A stretch of DNA of 64,000 bases from Paenibacillus mangrovi. GTDB taxonomy: Bacteria > Bacillota > Bacilli > Paenibacillales > Paenibacillaceae. Positions within the stretch are counted from its first letter, which is position 1. Every line of letters starts with the position of its first letter. The notes beneath the pieces were generated by a model. That model saw nothing but the letters and a program-made list of their open reading frames with translations. It did not search any database and was not told where the DNA came from. Shown here in pieces: positions 44,275 to 52,101 of this stretch. The stretch spans positions 248,001 to 312,000 of the forward strand of contig NZ_JALIRP010000005.1 of NCBI RefSeq assembly GCF_022898935.1. Direction: 5' to 3'. A program made the position numbers and the translations under genes.

Positions 44275-45242
44275 TATTTCACGCCGCTTTCAAGTTCCTT
44301 TTCGCTCGGAACCGGGATACTGTCCATAATGCCCATCAGAATGCGCTCTCCATGGCTGCTGCCTGTCTCATGGCGCCGTTTGAGCACCAGTCGGTGTGTC
44401 CACACCGGCAACAGGAGCTGTTTGATATCATCGGGCAGCACGTAGTCTCTTCCCTGCAGTGCGGCATATGCCTGAGCAGCGCGGAGCAGCGCCTGCGTAC
44501 CTCGGGGGCTGATGCCGAGCATCGTTTCGTCATGTCTCCGGGTAGCCTCGGCCAAAGCTACGATATAACCCAGCAGATCATCCGCGATCCGCACCTGCCT
44601 GCACAGCCGCTGCGCTTCCAACACCTCTTCGGCGGTCGCCGTCTGCCCGGCTTCCTCTGCCCGCAAGCTGCCTGCAGCCGCCGTCCGTTTCAGAATCTCG
44701 ACCCCTTCGTCTGCCGATGGATAACCGAGCTTCATCCGGATTAAAAACCGGTCCATCTGCGCTTCGGGCAGCGGGAAGGTTCCCTGGTTGTCCACCGGAT
44801 TCTGCGTAGCCATCACCATAAATGGACTCGCAAGCGGCATTGTTTTCCCCTCAATACTGATCTGCCGCTCCTCCATGCATTCGAGGAGACTGGACTGCGT
44901 CCTCGGGGTGGCCCGGTTGATCTCGTCGGCCAGCACAATACGCGCAAACAGCGGCCCCGGGCGGAAATGAAACTCCCCGTCCTTCTGGTTAAAATAATGG
45001 ATACCAGTCAAATCCGAAGGCAGCAAATCCGGCGTGAACTGAATCCGTTGGAAGCTCAGACTGAGCGATGCCGCCAGACTTTTGGCAAGCAGCGTTTTAC
45101 CTGTTCCCGGAACGTCTTCCAGCAGCACATGTCCAGAAGCGAGAAGGGCCGTCAGAAGCAGGTCCACCTCATGCTCCTTGCCTACAATTACGTTTGCAAT
45201 GTTTTGCTTTAATTTAAGCGCCAACCGATGCACACTCTCCAT
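44274..45242 (-). CDS. MoxR family AAA+ ATPase
   Basis: 322 aa. Walker A GTGKTLLAK in EDVPGTGKT, Walker B VLADEINRA, sensor 1 VMATQNPVDNQGTFPLPEAQMDRF (shown in part: ATQNP), and the Arg-rich C-terminal lid SPRGTQALLRAAQAYA. MoxR ATPases act as chaperones that mature or assemble partner protein complexes. First gene of the moxR-DUF58-membrane protein operon. Confidence 0.95.
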   Translation of the reverse strand: MESVHRLALKLKQNIANVIVGKEHEVDLLLTALLASGHVLLEDVPGTGKTLLAKSLAASLSLSFQRIQFTPDLLPSDLTGIHYFNQKDGEFHFRPGPLFARIVLADEINRATPRTQSSLLECMEERQISIEGKTMPLASPFMVMATQNPVDNQGTFPLPEAQMDRFLIRMKLGYPSADEGVEILKRTAAAGSLRAEEAGQTATAEEVLEAQRLCRQVRIADDLLGYIVALAEATRRHDETMLGISPRGTQALLRAAQAYAALQGRDYVLPDDIKQLLLPVWTHRLVLKRRHETGSSHGERILMGIMDSIPVPSEKELESGVK

Positions 45243-45502
45243 ACTTCTTCCCTACCTTCCCCTTGCCCCCATTTCCTTGAGCTCAAGATGTCATTAAAAC
45301 GCTTGCAAAAATGGAGCAAGTCTTCTAATTTTCGTTTCTGACTACAGACATTTCACCTATGTTCAAACAAATATGTATTCCAATTTCCTTACCTATCCAT
45401 TTTAACAAATTTTTCTTAGCAAATGGAGACAGGAAACAAAAACGAGTGACATTGACGCCCGGGCTCTCCCACCCTTAATATGAGCGTAAGAGGTGATTTG
45501 AC

Positions 45503-45871
45503 TTGAAAACTATGCTGATTCTTGGCGGCATCATGCTGTTCCTCGCGGTGGCGCTGGGTGCCTTTGGCGCTCATGCCTTGAAAGAACGGCTGAATGAAAG
45601 CCAGCAGAAAACATACCAGACCGGCATTCAATATCATTTAGCCCATGGGCTTGGACTCGTGCTGATCGGACTCTATGCAGGCATGACAAACCATGCATCC
45701 CTTGCTGTTTTGGCAGGTTGGTTCATTGCTGTAGGCATCGTTCTTTTCTCCGGCAGCCTGTACGCACTCAGTCTGACCGGCATCCGTAAGCTTGGCGCCA
45801 TTACGCCGCTTGGCGGGGTAGCCTTTTTGGCTGGCTGGGTCCTGTTTATCGTTGCCGCAATTCAAGGGTAA
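45503..45871 (+). CDS. DUF423 family membrane protein (YwdK-like)
   Basis: 122 aa, four membrane segments, typical family start GAFGAHALKERL followed by TYQTGIQYHLAHGLGL, and LGAITPLGGVAFLAGW near the end. Start is TTG, 7 bases after GAGGTGA, with the next ATG three codons in. Function of the family unknown. Single gene with a terminator. Confidence 0.88.
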   Translation: MKTMLILGGIMLFLAVALGAFGAHALKERLNESQQKTYQTGIQYHLAHGLGLVLIGLYAGMTNHASLAVLAGWFIAVGIVLFSGSLYALSLTGIRKLGAITPLGGVAFLAGWVLFIVAAIQG

Positions 45872-45890
45872 ATCAGAGAAACTAGGAACA

Positions 45891-45931
45891 AAAAGAGCGC
45901 ATTTCCGGAAACGAGGAAAATGCGCTCTTTT
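45891..45931. terminator. Bidirectional terminator between DUF423 gene and rlmN
   Basis: A 14-bp stem AAAAGAGCGCATTT/AAATGCGCTCTTTT with a 13-base loop; A-run on one side, T-run on the other. Confidence 0.88.
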
Positions 45932-45948
45932 GTTAACCTATTATTCGT

Positions 45949-47040
45949 TTATGACCGAGTCTCTTCTTTCGCACTCCGTCCCCGTTCACTCTGAATCTGC
46001 TTGCTGCGCAGCTGTCCGCAGGCGGCATCGATGTCCGTACCATGCTCCAACCGCACGCTACAGCTGATGTTCTGCTTTTTCAGCGTATCGTAGAAGGCGG
46101 TAATGGTCTCCTGCGAGCTCCGTTGATACTGGCTGTGCTCGTCGACCGGGTTGTACGGAATCAGGTTCACATTCACCAGATTTCTGCGGTTGCCTACAAG
46201 CTCGGCCAGTTCCAGCGCATGCTCCGGCTGGTCATTGACATCCCTCAGCAGGATATATTCCAGCGTAATTCTGCGGTTGGTCTTTTCCAGGTAATAATCG
46301 ATAGCCTCCATCAGCGGCTCAATCGGATAGGCCTTGTTGATCTTCATAATCTGCGTGCGGATGTCGTTGTTCGGCGCATGCAGGGAAATAGCCAGGTTCG
46401 TGCCCAGATCGCTGTCGGCAAACTCCCGGATCTTCGGCACAAGACCGCTGGTGGATACCGTGATGTGACGCGGTCCGATTGCAAGTCCCTTGTGATCGCG
46501 GATCACCCGGATGAAGTTCGACATATGCTCGAAGTTATCGAACGGCTCGCCGATCCCCATCACGACAATATGGGTGACCCGCTCATCTTTTTTCATTTGA
46601 TCCAGATGCAGCTGTACCTTCATGACCTGCTCTACGATTTCACCGCTCGTCAGATCCCGGCTTTTGCTCAGCAGTCCGCTGGCACAGAAGCTGCACCCGA
46701 TATTGCAGCCCACCTGCGTGGTCACGCATACTGAAAGGCCGAACTTGTGGCGCATCAGCACAGTTTCGATCAGGTTGCCATCTTGGAGACGGAACAGAAA
46801 CTTGATCGTGCCATCGGCCGATTCCTGCTTCGTGTGCTCCTCCAGCGTCTGAATGGCGAAATGCTCGGCCAAAAGCTCTTGCAATTCCGGTCTTACCTCC
46901 GGCATCGCGGAGAATTCGGTCACCCGCTTGCGGTACAGTCCATCCCATACCTGCAGTGCACGTGATTTTTTATACCCGTGCTCAGCCAGCCATGCGGCCA
47001 GCTGGTCGAGAGTTAATCCATAAATGGATGGTTTGTTCAT
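45949..47040 (-). CDS. rlmN: 23S rRNA/tRNA adenine C2-methyltransferase RlmN
   Basis: Radical-SAM enzyme that methylates C2 of A2503 in 23S rRNA and of A37 in some tRNAs. 363 aa. Radical-SAM cluster motif CNIGCSFC, glycine motif [14 protein letters not shown]-binding [24 protein letters not shown], and the late [15 protein letters not shown] with the second catalytic Cys. These fit the Streptococcus/Listeria-type RlmN closely; the Cfr hallmarks (GMGEALAN) are absent, so it is not a resistance Cfr. Single gene here. Confidence 0.93.
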   Translation of the reverse strand: MNKPSIYGLTLDQLAAWLAEHGYKKSRALQVWDGLYRKRVTEFSAMPEVRPELQELLAEHFAIQTLEEHTKQESADGTIKFLFRLQDGNLIETVLMRHKFGLSVCVTTQVGCNIGCSFCASGLLSKSRDLTSGEIVEQVMKVQLHLDQMKKDERVTHIVVMGIGEPFDNFEHMSNFIRVIRDHKGLAIGPRHITVSTSGLVPKIREFADSDLGTNLAISLHAPNNDIRTQIMKINKAYPIEPLMEAIDYYLEKTNRRITLEYILLRDVNDQPEHALELAELVGNRRNLVNVNLIPYNPVDEHSQYQRSSQETITAFYDTLKKQNISCSVRLEHGTDIDAACGQLRSKQIQSERGRSAKEETRS

Positions 47041-47173
47041 TACGACTTTCCTCTTTTCAGAAACCTAAAATTCAGTTCCTCTCTACTTTACCAGATTGGA
47101 ACAGCGATCTGTCCTTATTGTCCCAAAATTTTATTGTTAAAACAAGGGGAGACATCCATCCCATATCCATCTG

Positions 47174-47707
47174 TTATACGCCTGCCAAGAAACCCTCCAA
47201 GCGTTCCTTCTGACGCAAATGATGGCGGTAATGCATTTCGACCAGCATGAACCATTCGCCTGCATTCAGGGCACCAAAGCCGGGATGGACAAGCTTATTT
47301 TGCGCTGGTGCAGTTTGTACAAGCGGATCTATTCTCTTCATTTCGGCCAGTACGTTCAGCAGCCCTTCGCGAATCTGCTCCTTGCTGCCAGGCTGGGACG
47401 GCGTATATGCCGGAGATGGCGGAACCTGAACCCGCACGGGAGGAAAGGCCTGATTCGAAAATGCAGACTTCCCGCCCTCCGTTTTCTCACCTTCCTTCAT
47501 GACTCCCTCGGCTGAAGTGGCACATGCTTCGACATTCCGCAGATGCATGCGTAAGGAAGCGTTAATTAAGTGCATATACATTTGCCCAAGCGACCACTCT
47601 TCTTCTCCAGGCTTTCGAGTTAAGTCTTCCATACTGAAACGGTCCAGCTCCTCTAGGTAATACTGCGTAATGCTGTCCATCCTTTGTATCATTTCTTGTG
47701 TATTCAT
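47174..47707 (-). CDS. DinB family protein
   Basis: 177 aa from MNTQEMIQRMDSI; AGGAG lies upstream, earlier ATGs do not fit. Four-helix-bundle DinB_2 fold with a predicted three-His metal site: MYMHLINAS (first His) and VEMHYRHHLRQKERLEGF (two further). Members include bacillithiol transferases and maleylpyruvate isomerases, but most have no known activity. A Ser/Pro-rich insert (residues 88-120) is unusual. It follows a WYL regulator by 64 bases in the same direction. Confidence 0.85.
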   Translation of the reverse strand: MNTQEMIQRMDSITQYYLEELDRFSMEDLTRKPGEEEWSLGQMYMHLINASLRMHLRNVEACATSAEGVMKEGEKTEGGKSAFSNQAFPPVRVQVPPSPAYTPSQPGSKEQIREGLLNVLAEMKRIDPLVQTAPAQNKLVHPGFGALNAGEWFMLVEMHYRHHLRQKERLEGFLAGV

Positions 47708-47771
47708 CCCATCATCACTCCTCAATTTGATCATGGGACCAATATACAACAACGCTACTGACAGCGTTATG

Positions 47772-48719
47772 TCAGTAGCGTTTCAGGAGCTTTTCGGCTT
47801 CTTCAAGAACCCGGGAACGTAAGGCCTCCGGCTCCAGCACGATAACTCCCGCACCCCACCCGAGCACCCACGACAGAATTTCCTCCATTCGCCTGATCCG
47901 CAGCTTCACCCGGAGACCTTCGGGATGATCTTCTTCAAAGGTATCGATATAGTAGAAATGCGACTCTCTAACACGGTCCGCGATTCCATGGTCGGCAAGT
48001 AGAATGACTTCCATATCGCGGTCATCCTGAGGTCTGTATGCCTCCAGATTGAAATCAGGAGGAAACTCATAACTGTCCGTGGTCTCTTCCAGCCCGCTCA
48101 TGCGTGACAGCCGAAAATGGCGGATCTCCCGCCGGAGCTCACAAGCGGCTACCAGCATCCACACTCCCTGTACATGCACGAGTCCATAGGGCGCCGCCAC
48201 GCGCGTGCTATCCCGCTGAGGGACCGGGCCGGTCGTTTTGGCATAGTGGAAGCGGATCTTTCGCCGATCCAGCATGGCACGGCGCAGCACCTCCATATTT
48301 TCGCGTTCATGCTTGCTGCCGTCTTCTTTCCGGGATGTAAGCAGCCGCATGGTTGCGCGCACCTGCTCTGCTTCATGCCGCACCTGTTCAGGAAGTACCG
48401 CCTCCAGCTTGGCTTTAGATGATTCGGCATGAATGCCGTAATTCGGCTCCAGCTTTTTCTGCACAAATTCGGCACCCAAGAGGAGTGTCACCGCCTCGCT
48501 GGCCGAGAAGCTTAAGGGAGGCAGAAAATATCCTTCCATCAGGGAGTACCCTTGTCCCGGTGCTCCTACGATAGGCACATTCGCTTCGCTGAGCGCCTGC
48601 ATATCCCGGTATATGGTGCGTACGCTTGTCTCAAACCGGGCGGCCAACTCCTCGGCCCGGACGATCTTTCTGCCCTGCAGTTCAAGAACAATCGCCAGCA
48701 GGCGGTCCGTTCTGTTCAT
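47772..48719 (-). CDS. HTH-WYL transcriptional regulator (YafY type)
   Basis: 315 aa, paralogue of the regulator at 40098-41057. HTH: VRAEELAARFETSVRTIYRDMQALSEANVPI; WYL domain: VQGVWMLVAACELRREIRHFRLSRM; C-terminal RIRRMEEILSWVLGWGAGVIVLEP, the usual WCX end. The start has GAGGAG 10 bases upstream. It precedes the DinB gene and probably controls that unit. Confidence 0.9.
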   Translation of the reverse strand: MNRTDRLLAIVLELQGRKIVRAEELAARFETSVRTIYRDMQALSEANVPIVGAPGQGYSLMEGYFLPPLSFSASEAVTLLLGAEFVQKKLEPNYGIHAESSKAKLEAVLPEQVRHEAEQVRATMRLLTSRKEDGSKHERENMEVLRRAMLDRRKIRFHYAKTTGPVPQRDSTRVAAPYGLVHVQGVWMLVAACELRREIRHFRLSRMSGLEETTDSYEFPPDFNLEAYRPQDDRDMEVILLADHGIADRVRESHFYYIDTFEEDHPEGLRVKLRIRRMEEILSWVLGWGAGVIVLEPEALRSRVLEEAEKLLKRY

Positions 48720-48812
48720 TGTGTATTTACTCCTCTGCTTCTAAACGCTCTACTCTCGTTTTCTTGCATCTTCAATCTATTATACAATCCTATTCCTGTT
48801 TATTCGTATTTC

Positions 48813-49490
48813 TCACCAGAACCGGTTCGGATCGAACCTGTACCGATAGGATGGATCTGGCCCAAAGGGATCTTGTGAAATAAACATGGGCTGCTCTGAT
48901 TCCAGACCCGGGTAAACAGGCGGAGCATACTGCGGCTGTTGAACAGGTACAGAAGGAATATCCCGGCTCTGGCAATCAACGGGCGGGCCCAAAATGACAG
49001 ACTGTGTGATTGGAGCTACCGTCTTTGCGTACTCCTCCGGATTGACACAATAAGCCCGGTTCATAATTTCTTTCGGCGTAAACCGCAGGAAATCAGAAGC
49101 GTACACAATATCCGGAGTCGGCTGATCGAAAATCGCCATAATAAACGTGTTATCCGTAAGCGAAACAAGCCAGTGGAACCAGCCCTTTGGAAACTTGGAT
49201 ACTTGCCCTGGTTTGAGCCGGTAAGTCATCAGCTGTTGTGTAAACGGGTTAAAAACAGATGTCATCACTTCGCCGGTAATCACAACGATCAGTTCATCGA
49301 CATTGGTGTGCCAATGCGGATTAATCATGATTCCCTGACTCATATAAACATTGAAGAAGCCGGTACCGACTGCCGGCAGCTGCGCCGCAAAAAGCTGGGT
49401 AATATAGTTCTTCGGGTCCCGGCGGTAGTTCACAACCTCATTCGAATCGGCACTCAGGTTCAAGGAAGGGGATGTCAGATCAACATTCAT
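48813..49490 (-). CDS. Cupin protein, oxalate-decarboxylase/germin-like
   Basis: 225 aa. One cupin barrel (residues 30-150) with motif 1 as INPHWHTNVDELIVVITGE (two His and one Glu for Mn) and motif 2 as KFPKGWFHWLVSL with His. The C-terminal 60 residues are Pro/Gln/Tyr-rich and low-complexity (VPVQQPQYAPPVYPG), a composition frequent in spore-coat proteins, and the single barrel differs from the two-barrel OxdC/OxdD. GGAGG lies 7 bases before the ATG. A spore-surface role is possible, not shown. Confidence 0.82.
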   Translation of the reverse strand: MNVDLTSPSLNLSADSNEVVNYRRDPKNYITQLFAAQLPAVGTGFFNVYMSQGIMINPHWHTNVDELIVVITGEVMTSVFNPFTQQLMTYRLKPGQVSKFPKGWFHWLVSLTDNTFIMAIFDQPTPDIVYASDFLRFTPKEIMNRAYCVNPEEYAKTVAPITQSVILGPPVDCQSRDIPSVPVQQPQYAPPVYPGLESEQPMFISQDPFGPDPSYRYRFDPNRFW

Positions 49491-49660
49491 TTTGGAGCCT
49501 CCTCTGGGTAGATGTCTACCTCACTCTATGCATCCTCCTAGGCGAATGCTCCTGGCCTTTCATGTCCGCATGAACAATGCTGTTGTGACTGCAGCAGATT
49601 AAGCTATAATAATATCAAGTCCCCATATGGATAACATTTACAATTACGGAGGTTCTATGA

Positions 49661-50305
49661 ATGAACAAAGCCCAGCACATGGACGCCTTTCTCCATTCTT
49701 TTGAAGGGGAAGTAACGGGCGACGTCATCCACAAAGTCGTACTGCAAACATTCGGGATTGATCTGGATGCCGTCTCTCTGTTAACGGAAGCAGAGAAGGA
49801 AGCATTGGCGGCAGCCCAGGATACGCAGACAGAGATCGAAACCATAGCGGCCTCTTCCAGCCGTCTGCTGCCCCGCCATGTGATAGATTCGCAGCTTACC
49901 GTCTATAACGGACAGATAACAGGCCCCGCCATCCGCGCGATGTTGAATCATCTATTCGGCGTAAATCTCGATGCCATCTCCTCGCTGGAAAAATCAAGAA
50001 TCTCGCTATTCTCCAAGCAGCAATGGATCGTGCAGCACGAACGTGATTTATTCGTCGTCTATACAGGCGAAGGCGATGTAGATGTCAGGGTGTATCCAAC
50101 CGTTTATTATAAAGAGCAGACAGGCATGGACGGTCTGCCGGAAGATCTGCAGATTGCCCTAAAGGGACTAGGTTATCAATTTGATGTCGATATGAACGGC
50201 TTTTATTTTGTAAATCCGGACGGACAAGCTGTTCCGGATGCCTTTAAAGGGCAGACAATGGGGGCCATCATGGCGACCATCGGGAATTCCTGCAGCCACT
50301 TGTAA
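49661..50305 (+). CDS. Hypothetical protein with internal duplication
   Basis: 214 aa. Two copies of a motif of about 32 residues: EGEVTGDVIHKVVLQTFGID then LDAVS at residues 15-40, and NGQITGPAIRAMLNHLFGVN then LDAIS at 83-110, sharing TG-x2-I-x8-FG(I/V)(D/N)LDA(V/I)S-x-L. The C-terminal half (QWIVQHERDLFVVYTGEGDV and following) is different, with FYFVNPDGQAVPDAFKGQTMG. No signal, membrane or metal motif. The start follows GGAGG by 8 bases; own terminator. Family not recognised. Confidence 0.75.
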   Translation: MNKAQHMDAFLHSFEGEVTGDVIHKVVLQTFGIDLDAVSLLTEAEKEALAAAQDTQTEIETIAASSSRLLPRHVIDSQLTVYNGQITGPAIRAMLNHLFGVNLDAISSLEKSRISLFSKQQWIVQHERDLFVVYTGEGDVDVRVYPTVYYKEQTGMDGLPEDLQIALKGLGYQFDVDMNGFYFVNPDGQAVPDAFKGQTMGAIMATIGNSCSHL

Positions 50306-50357
50306 AAAGGAAGCACATAACATTTGACAGACCGCTTTTAGTTGTAGTTTTTCTTAA

Positions 50358-50391
50358 AAAAGGGCGCTGATCCATGGATCAGCGCCCTTTT
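50358..50391. terminator. Perfectly palindromic bidirectional terminator
   Basis: A 34-base perfect palindrome centred on CCATGG, arms AAAAGGGCGCTGATCC/GGATCAGCGCCCTTTT, between two converging genes. Confidence 0.9.
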
Positions 50392-50398
50392 ATCATCT

Positions 50399-52036
50399 TT
50401 ATTTGCCGAAGGAGGACAAAAATTTCACGCGGTCTCCCATTGGAGGCGTATTGTTGTCCACCAGTGCGATCTCCAGCACCGCAGGGCCACCTGTGTTCAA
50501 CAGGCTGCGCACAGTATCCTGAGTCAGATCGCCCAGCTCGTTCACGCGGAAGCTTGGAATATCCATCGCAGCTGCCATGGCCGCAATGCTGATGGCCTTC
50601 TGCTCGAAGGAAGCATGCGAACGCTTATACTGAAGCTCATGCCCATGATAAACCATGCCGAGACGGGCATTGTTCATCACCACGAACAGGATCGGTAGAT
50701 TGTATTCCTTGGCCGTCAGAATCTCCATACCGTGCATGAAGAAGCAGCCGTCTCCCGTGATACATACCACCGGACGGTCCGGATCAGCCAGCTTCGCGCC
50801 GATGGCCGAGCCAATACCGCTGCCCATCGCGCCGAAATGCACGTTAATATCAAAAGTATTGAAATCCAATACGTTCATGTAGTGGATTACGTATGACATG
50901 AACTCGCCGATATCTACGGTGTAGCGCGTATCCGCAGGCAGATGCTTTTGCAGGTTTTTAAGCACGTTTTGTGTATTGTATTCATCCGTGACCTGATAGG
51001 GTTGGCTTTTCTCCAGCTCCTTCGCGCCTGGTTTAGGCAATCCGAGCGCCTTCAGCTCTTCGATCAGGAACATCAGACTCAGGTTTATATCGCCCAGAAC
51101 CGGAATGTCGATCTCATACTTCCGATTAAATACCGTTTGGTCAAAATCCATCTGAACACAGAAACGACCCTTCGTCAGATTCATATTATAGTTGTTTGTT
51201 GCGGTCTCACCGAGACTCGAACCGAGAATAAGCAAGGCTTGTCCGTCTCCTTCATTAATGAGAGCCGATGCTCCATCGTGTCCTGCAAACCCAAAAATGC
51301 CTGCATGCAGTGGATGCTCTTCGGGAATAAATCCTTTGGCCTGCGGCGAGGTTAGAATCGGCCAATGAAGCAGCTCGGCAAGCTCCAGCAGCTGGTCTAC
51401 CGAATTCCGGACACCCTGTCCCGCAAAAATATAGCCTTTTTCACGCTTAACCAGCTCCTGCGCCACCTGCCTGATGACGTCAAGATTAGGTACGATCGGC
51501 GCTCTTTTCGGCGGCTCGGGAATGGTGACATGCTGCACTTCACCCTGCTGTACATCGATCGGCATCGCGACATGAACCGGTCCAGGCACGCCAGAAACCG
51601 CAATTTCGGCAGCCTTGGCGACTTCAGCCAGCAGATCCTTCGATTCGCGTACCATCACACTGTATTTGGTCACCGGACGGAATACCGGCTCAGCATCCAG
51701 CTCCTGTGAAGCGTTGAGTCCCAGTGTACTTAACGGAACAGCACCTGTCAGGAAAAGAACCGGCAAATGCTCGCGCATGGCATTGGCTGCGCCGGTTACC
51801 AGATTCGTTCCGCCAGGTCCGCTGCAGCCAATTACAACACTCATCTGGTTAGAATATTTAGCATAGGCCGCGGCCATATACGACGCAGCTCCTTCATGCT
51901 TGGTGACAACCGGTGTAATTTCAGGCATCTCCACCAATTGGTCAAACAGGACATTGACGGAACCCGCTGGAATTCCGAAGATATGTCTCACGCCCTGTCC
52001 TTTCAGATACTCTAATACTGCACGTGCTGCTTTCAT
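50399..52036 (-). CDS. Thiamine-diphosphate enzyme, acetolactate-synthase-like
   Basis: 545 aa from MKAARAVLEYLKGQG (GGGAGG 7 bases upstream). Three-domain POX/ALS fold: N-terminal pyrimidine domain with catalytic Glu in VVTKHEGAASYMA and GCSGPGGTNLVTG; middle domain (IFAGQGVRNS); C-terminal ThDP domain with GDGCFFMHGMEILTAKEYNLPILFVVMNN (key GDG and NN). It could make acetolactate (AlsS/IlvB-like) or be a pyruvate oxidase/other decarboligase; no alsD, ilvN or ilvC neighbours decide this. The lack of a regulatory-subunit gene favours a catabolic enzyme. Single gene. Confidence 0.8.
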   Translation of the reverse strand: MKAARAVLEYLKGQGVRHIFGIPAGSVNVLFDQLVEMPEITPVVTKHEGAASYMAAAYAKYSNQMSVVIGCSGPGGTNLVTGAANAMREHLPVLFLTGAVPLSTLGLNASQELDAEPVFRPVTKYSVMVRESKDLLAEVAKAAEIAVSGVPGPVHVAMPIDVQQGEVQHVTIPEPPKRAPIVPNLDVIRQVAQELVKREKGYIFAGQGVRNSVDQLLELAELLHWPILTSPQAKGFIPEEHPLHAGIFGFAGHDGASALINEGDGQALLILGSSLGETATNNYNMNLTKGRFCVQMDFDQTVFNRKYEIDIPVLGDINLSLMFLIEELKALGLPKPGAKELEKSQPYQVTDEYNTQNVLKNLQKHLPADTRYTVDIGEFMSYVIHYMNVLDFNTFDINVHFGAMGSGIGSAIGAKLADPDRPVVCITGDGCFFMHGMEILTAKEYNLPILFVVMNNARLGMVYHGHELQYKRSHASFEQKAISIAAMAAAMDIPSFRVNELGDLTQDTVRSLLNTGGPAVLEIALVDNNTPPMGDRVKFLSSFGK

Positions 52037-52101
52037 AAAAAAACCTCCCAAAAATACATATTTATCTATGATGTAACGGAGTGAACTGAAGGCCTAGGCC
52101 T

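Noticed and set aside
45949..47040. RlmN-type protein considered as a Cfr resistance methyltransferase
   Set aside because: The motif [11 protein letters not shown] and the surrounding sequence match housekeeping RlmN of Firmicutes; the Cfr-specific GMGEALAN segment is missing.
50399..52036. Naming the ThDP enzyme alsS or ilvB
   Set aside because: Motifs shared by the whole POX/ALS family and no diagnostic neighbours; only a family-level call is safe.
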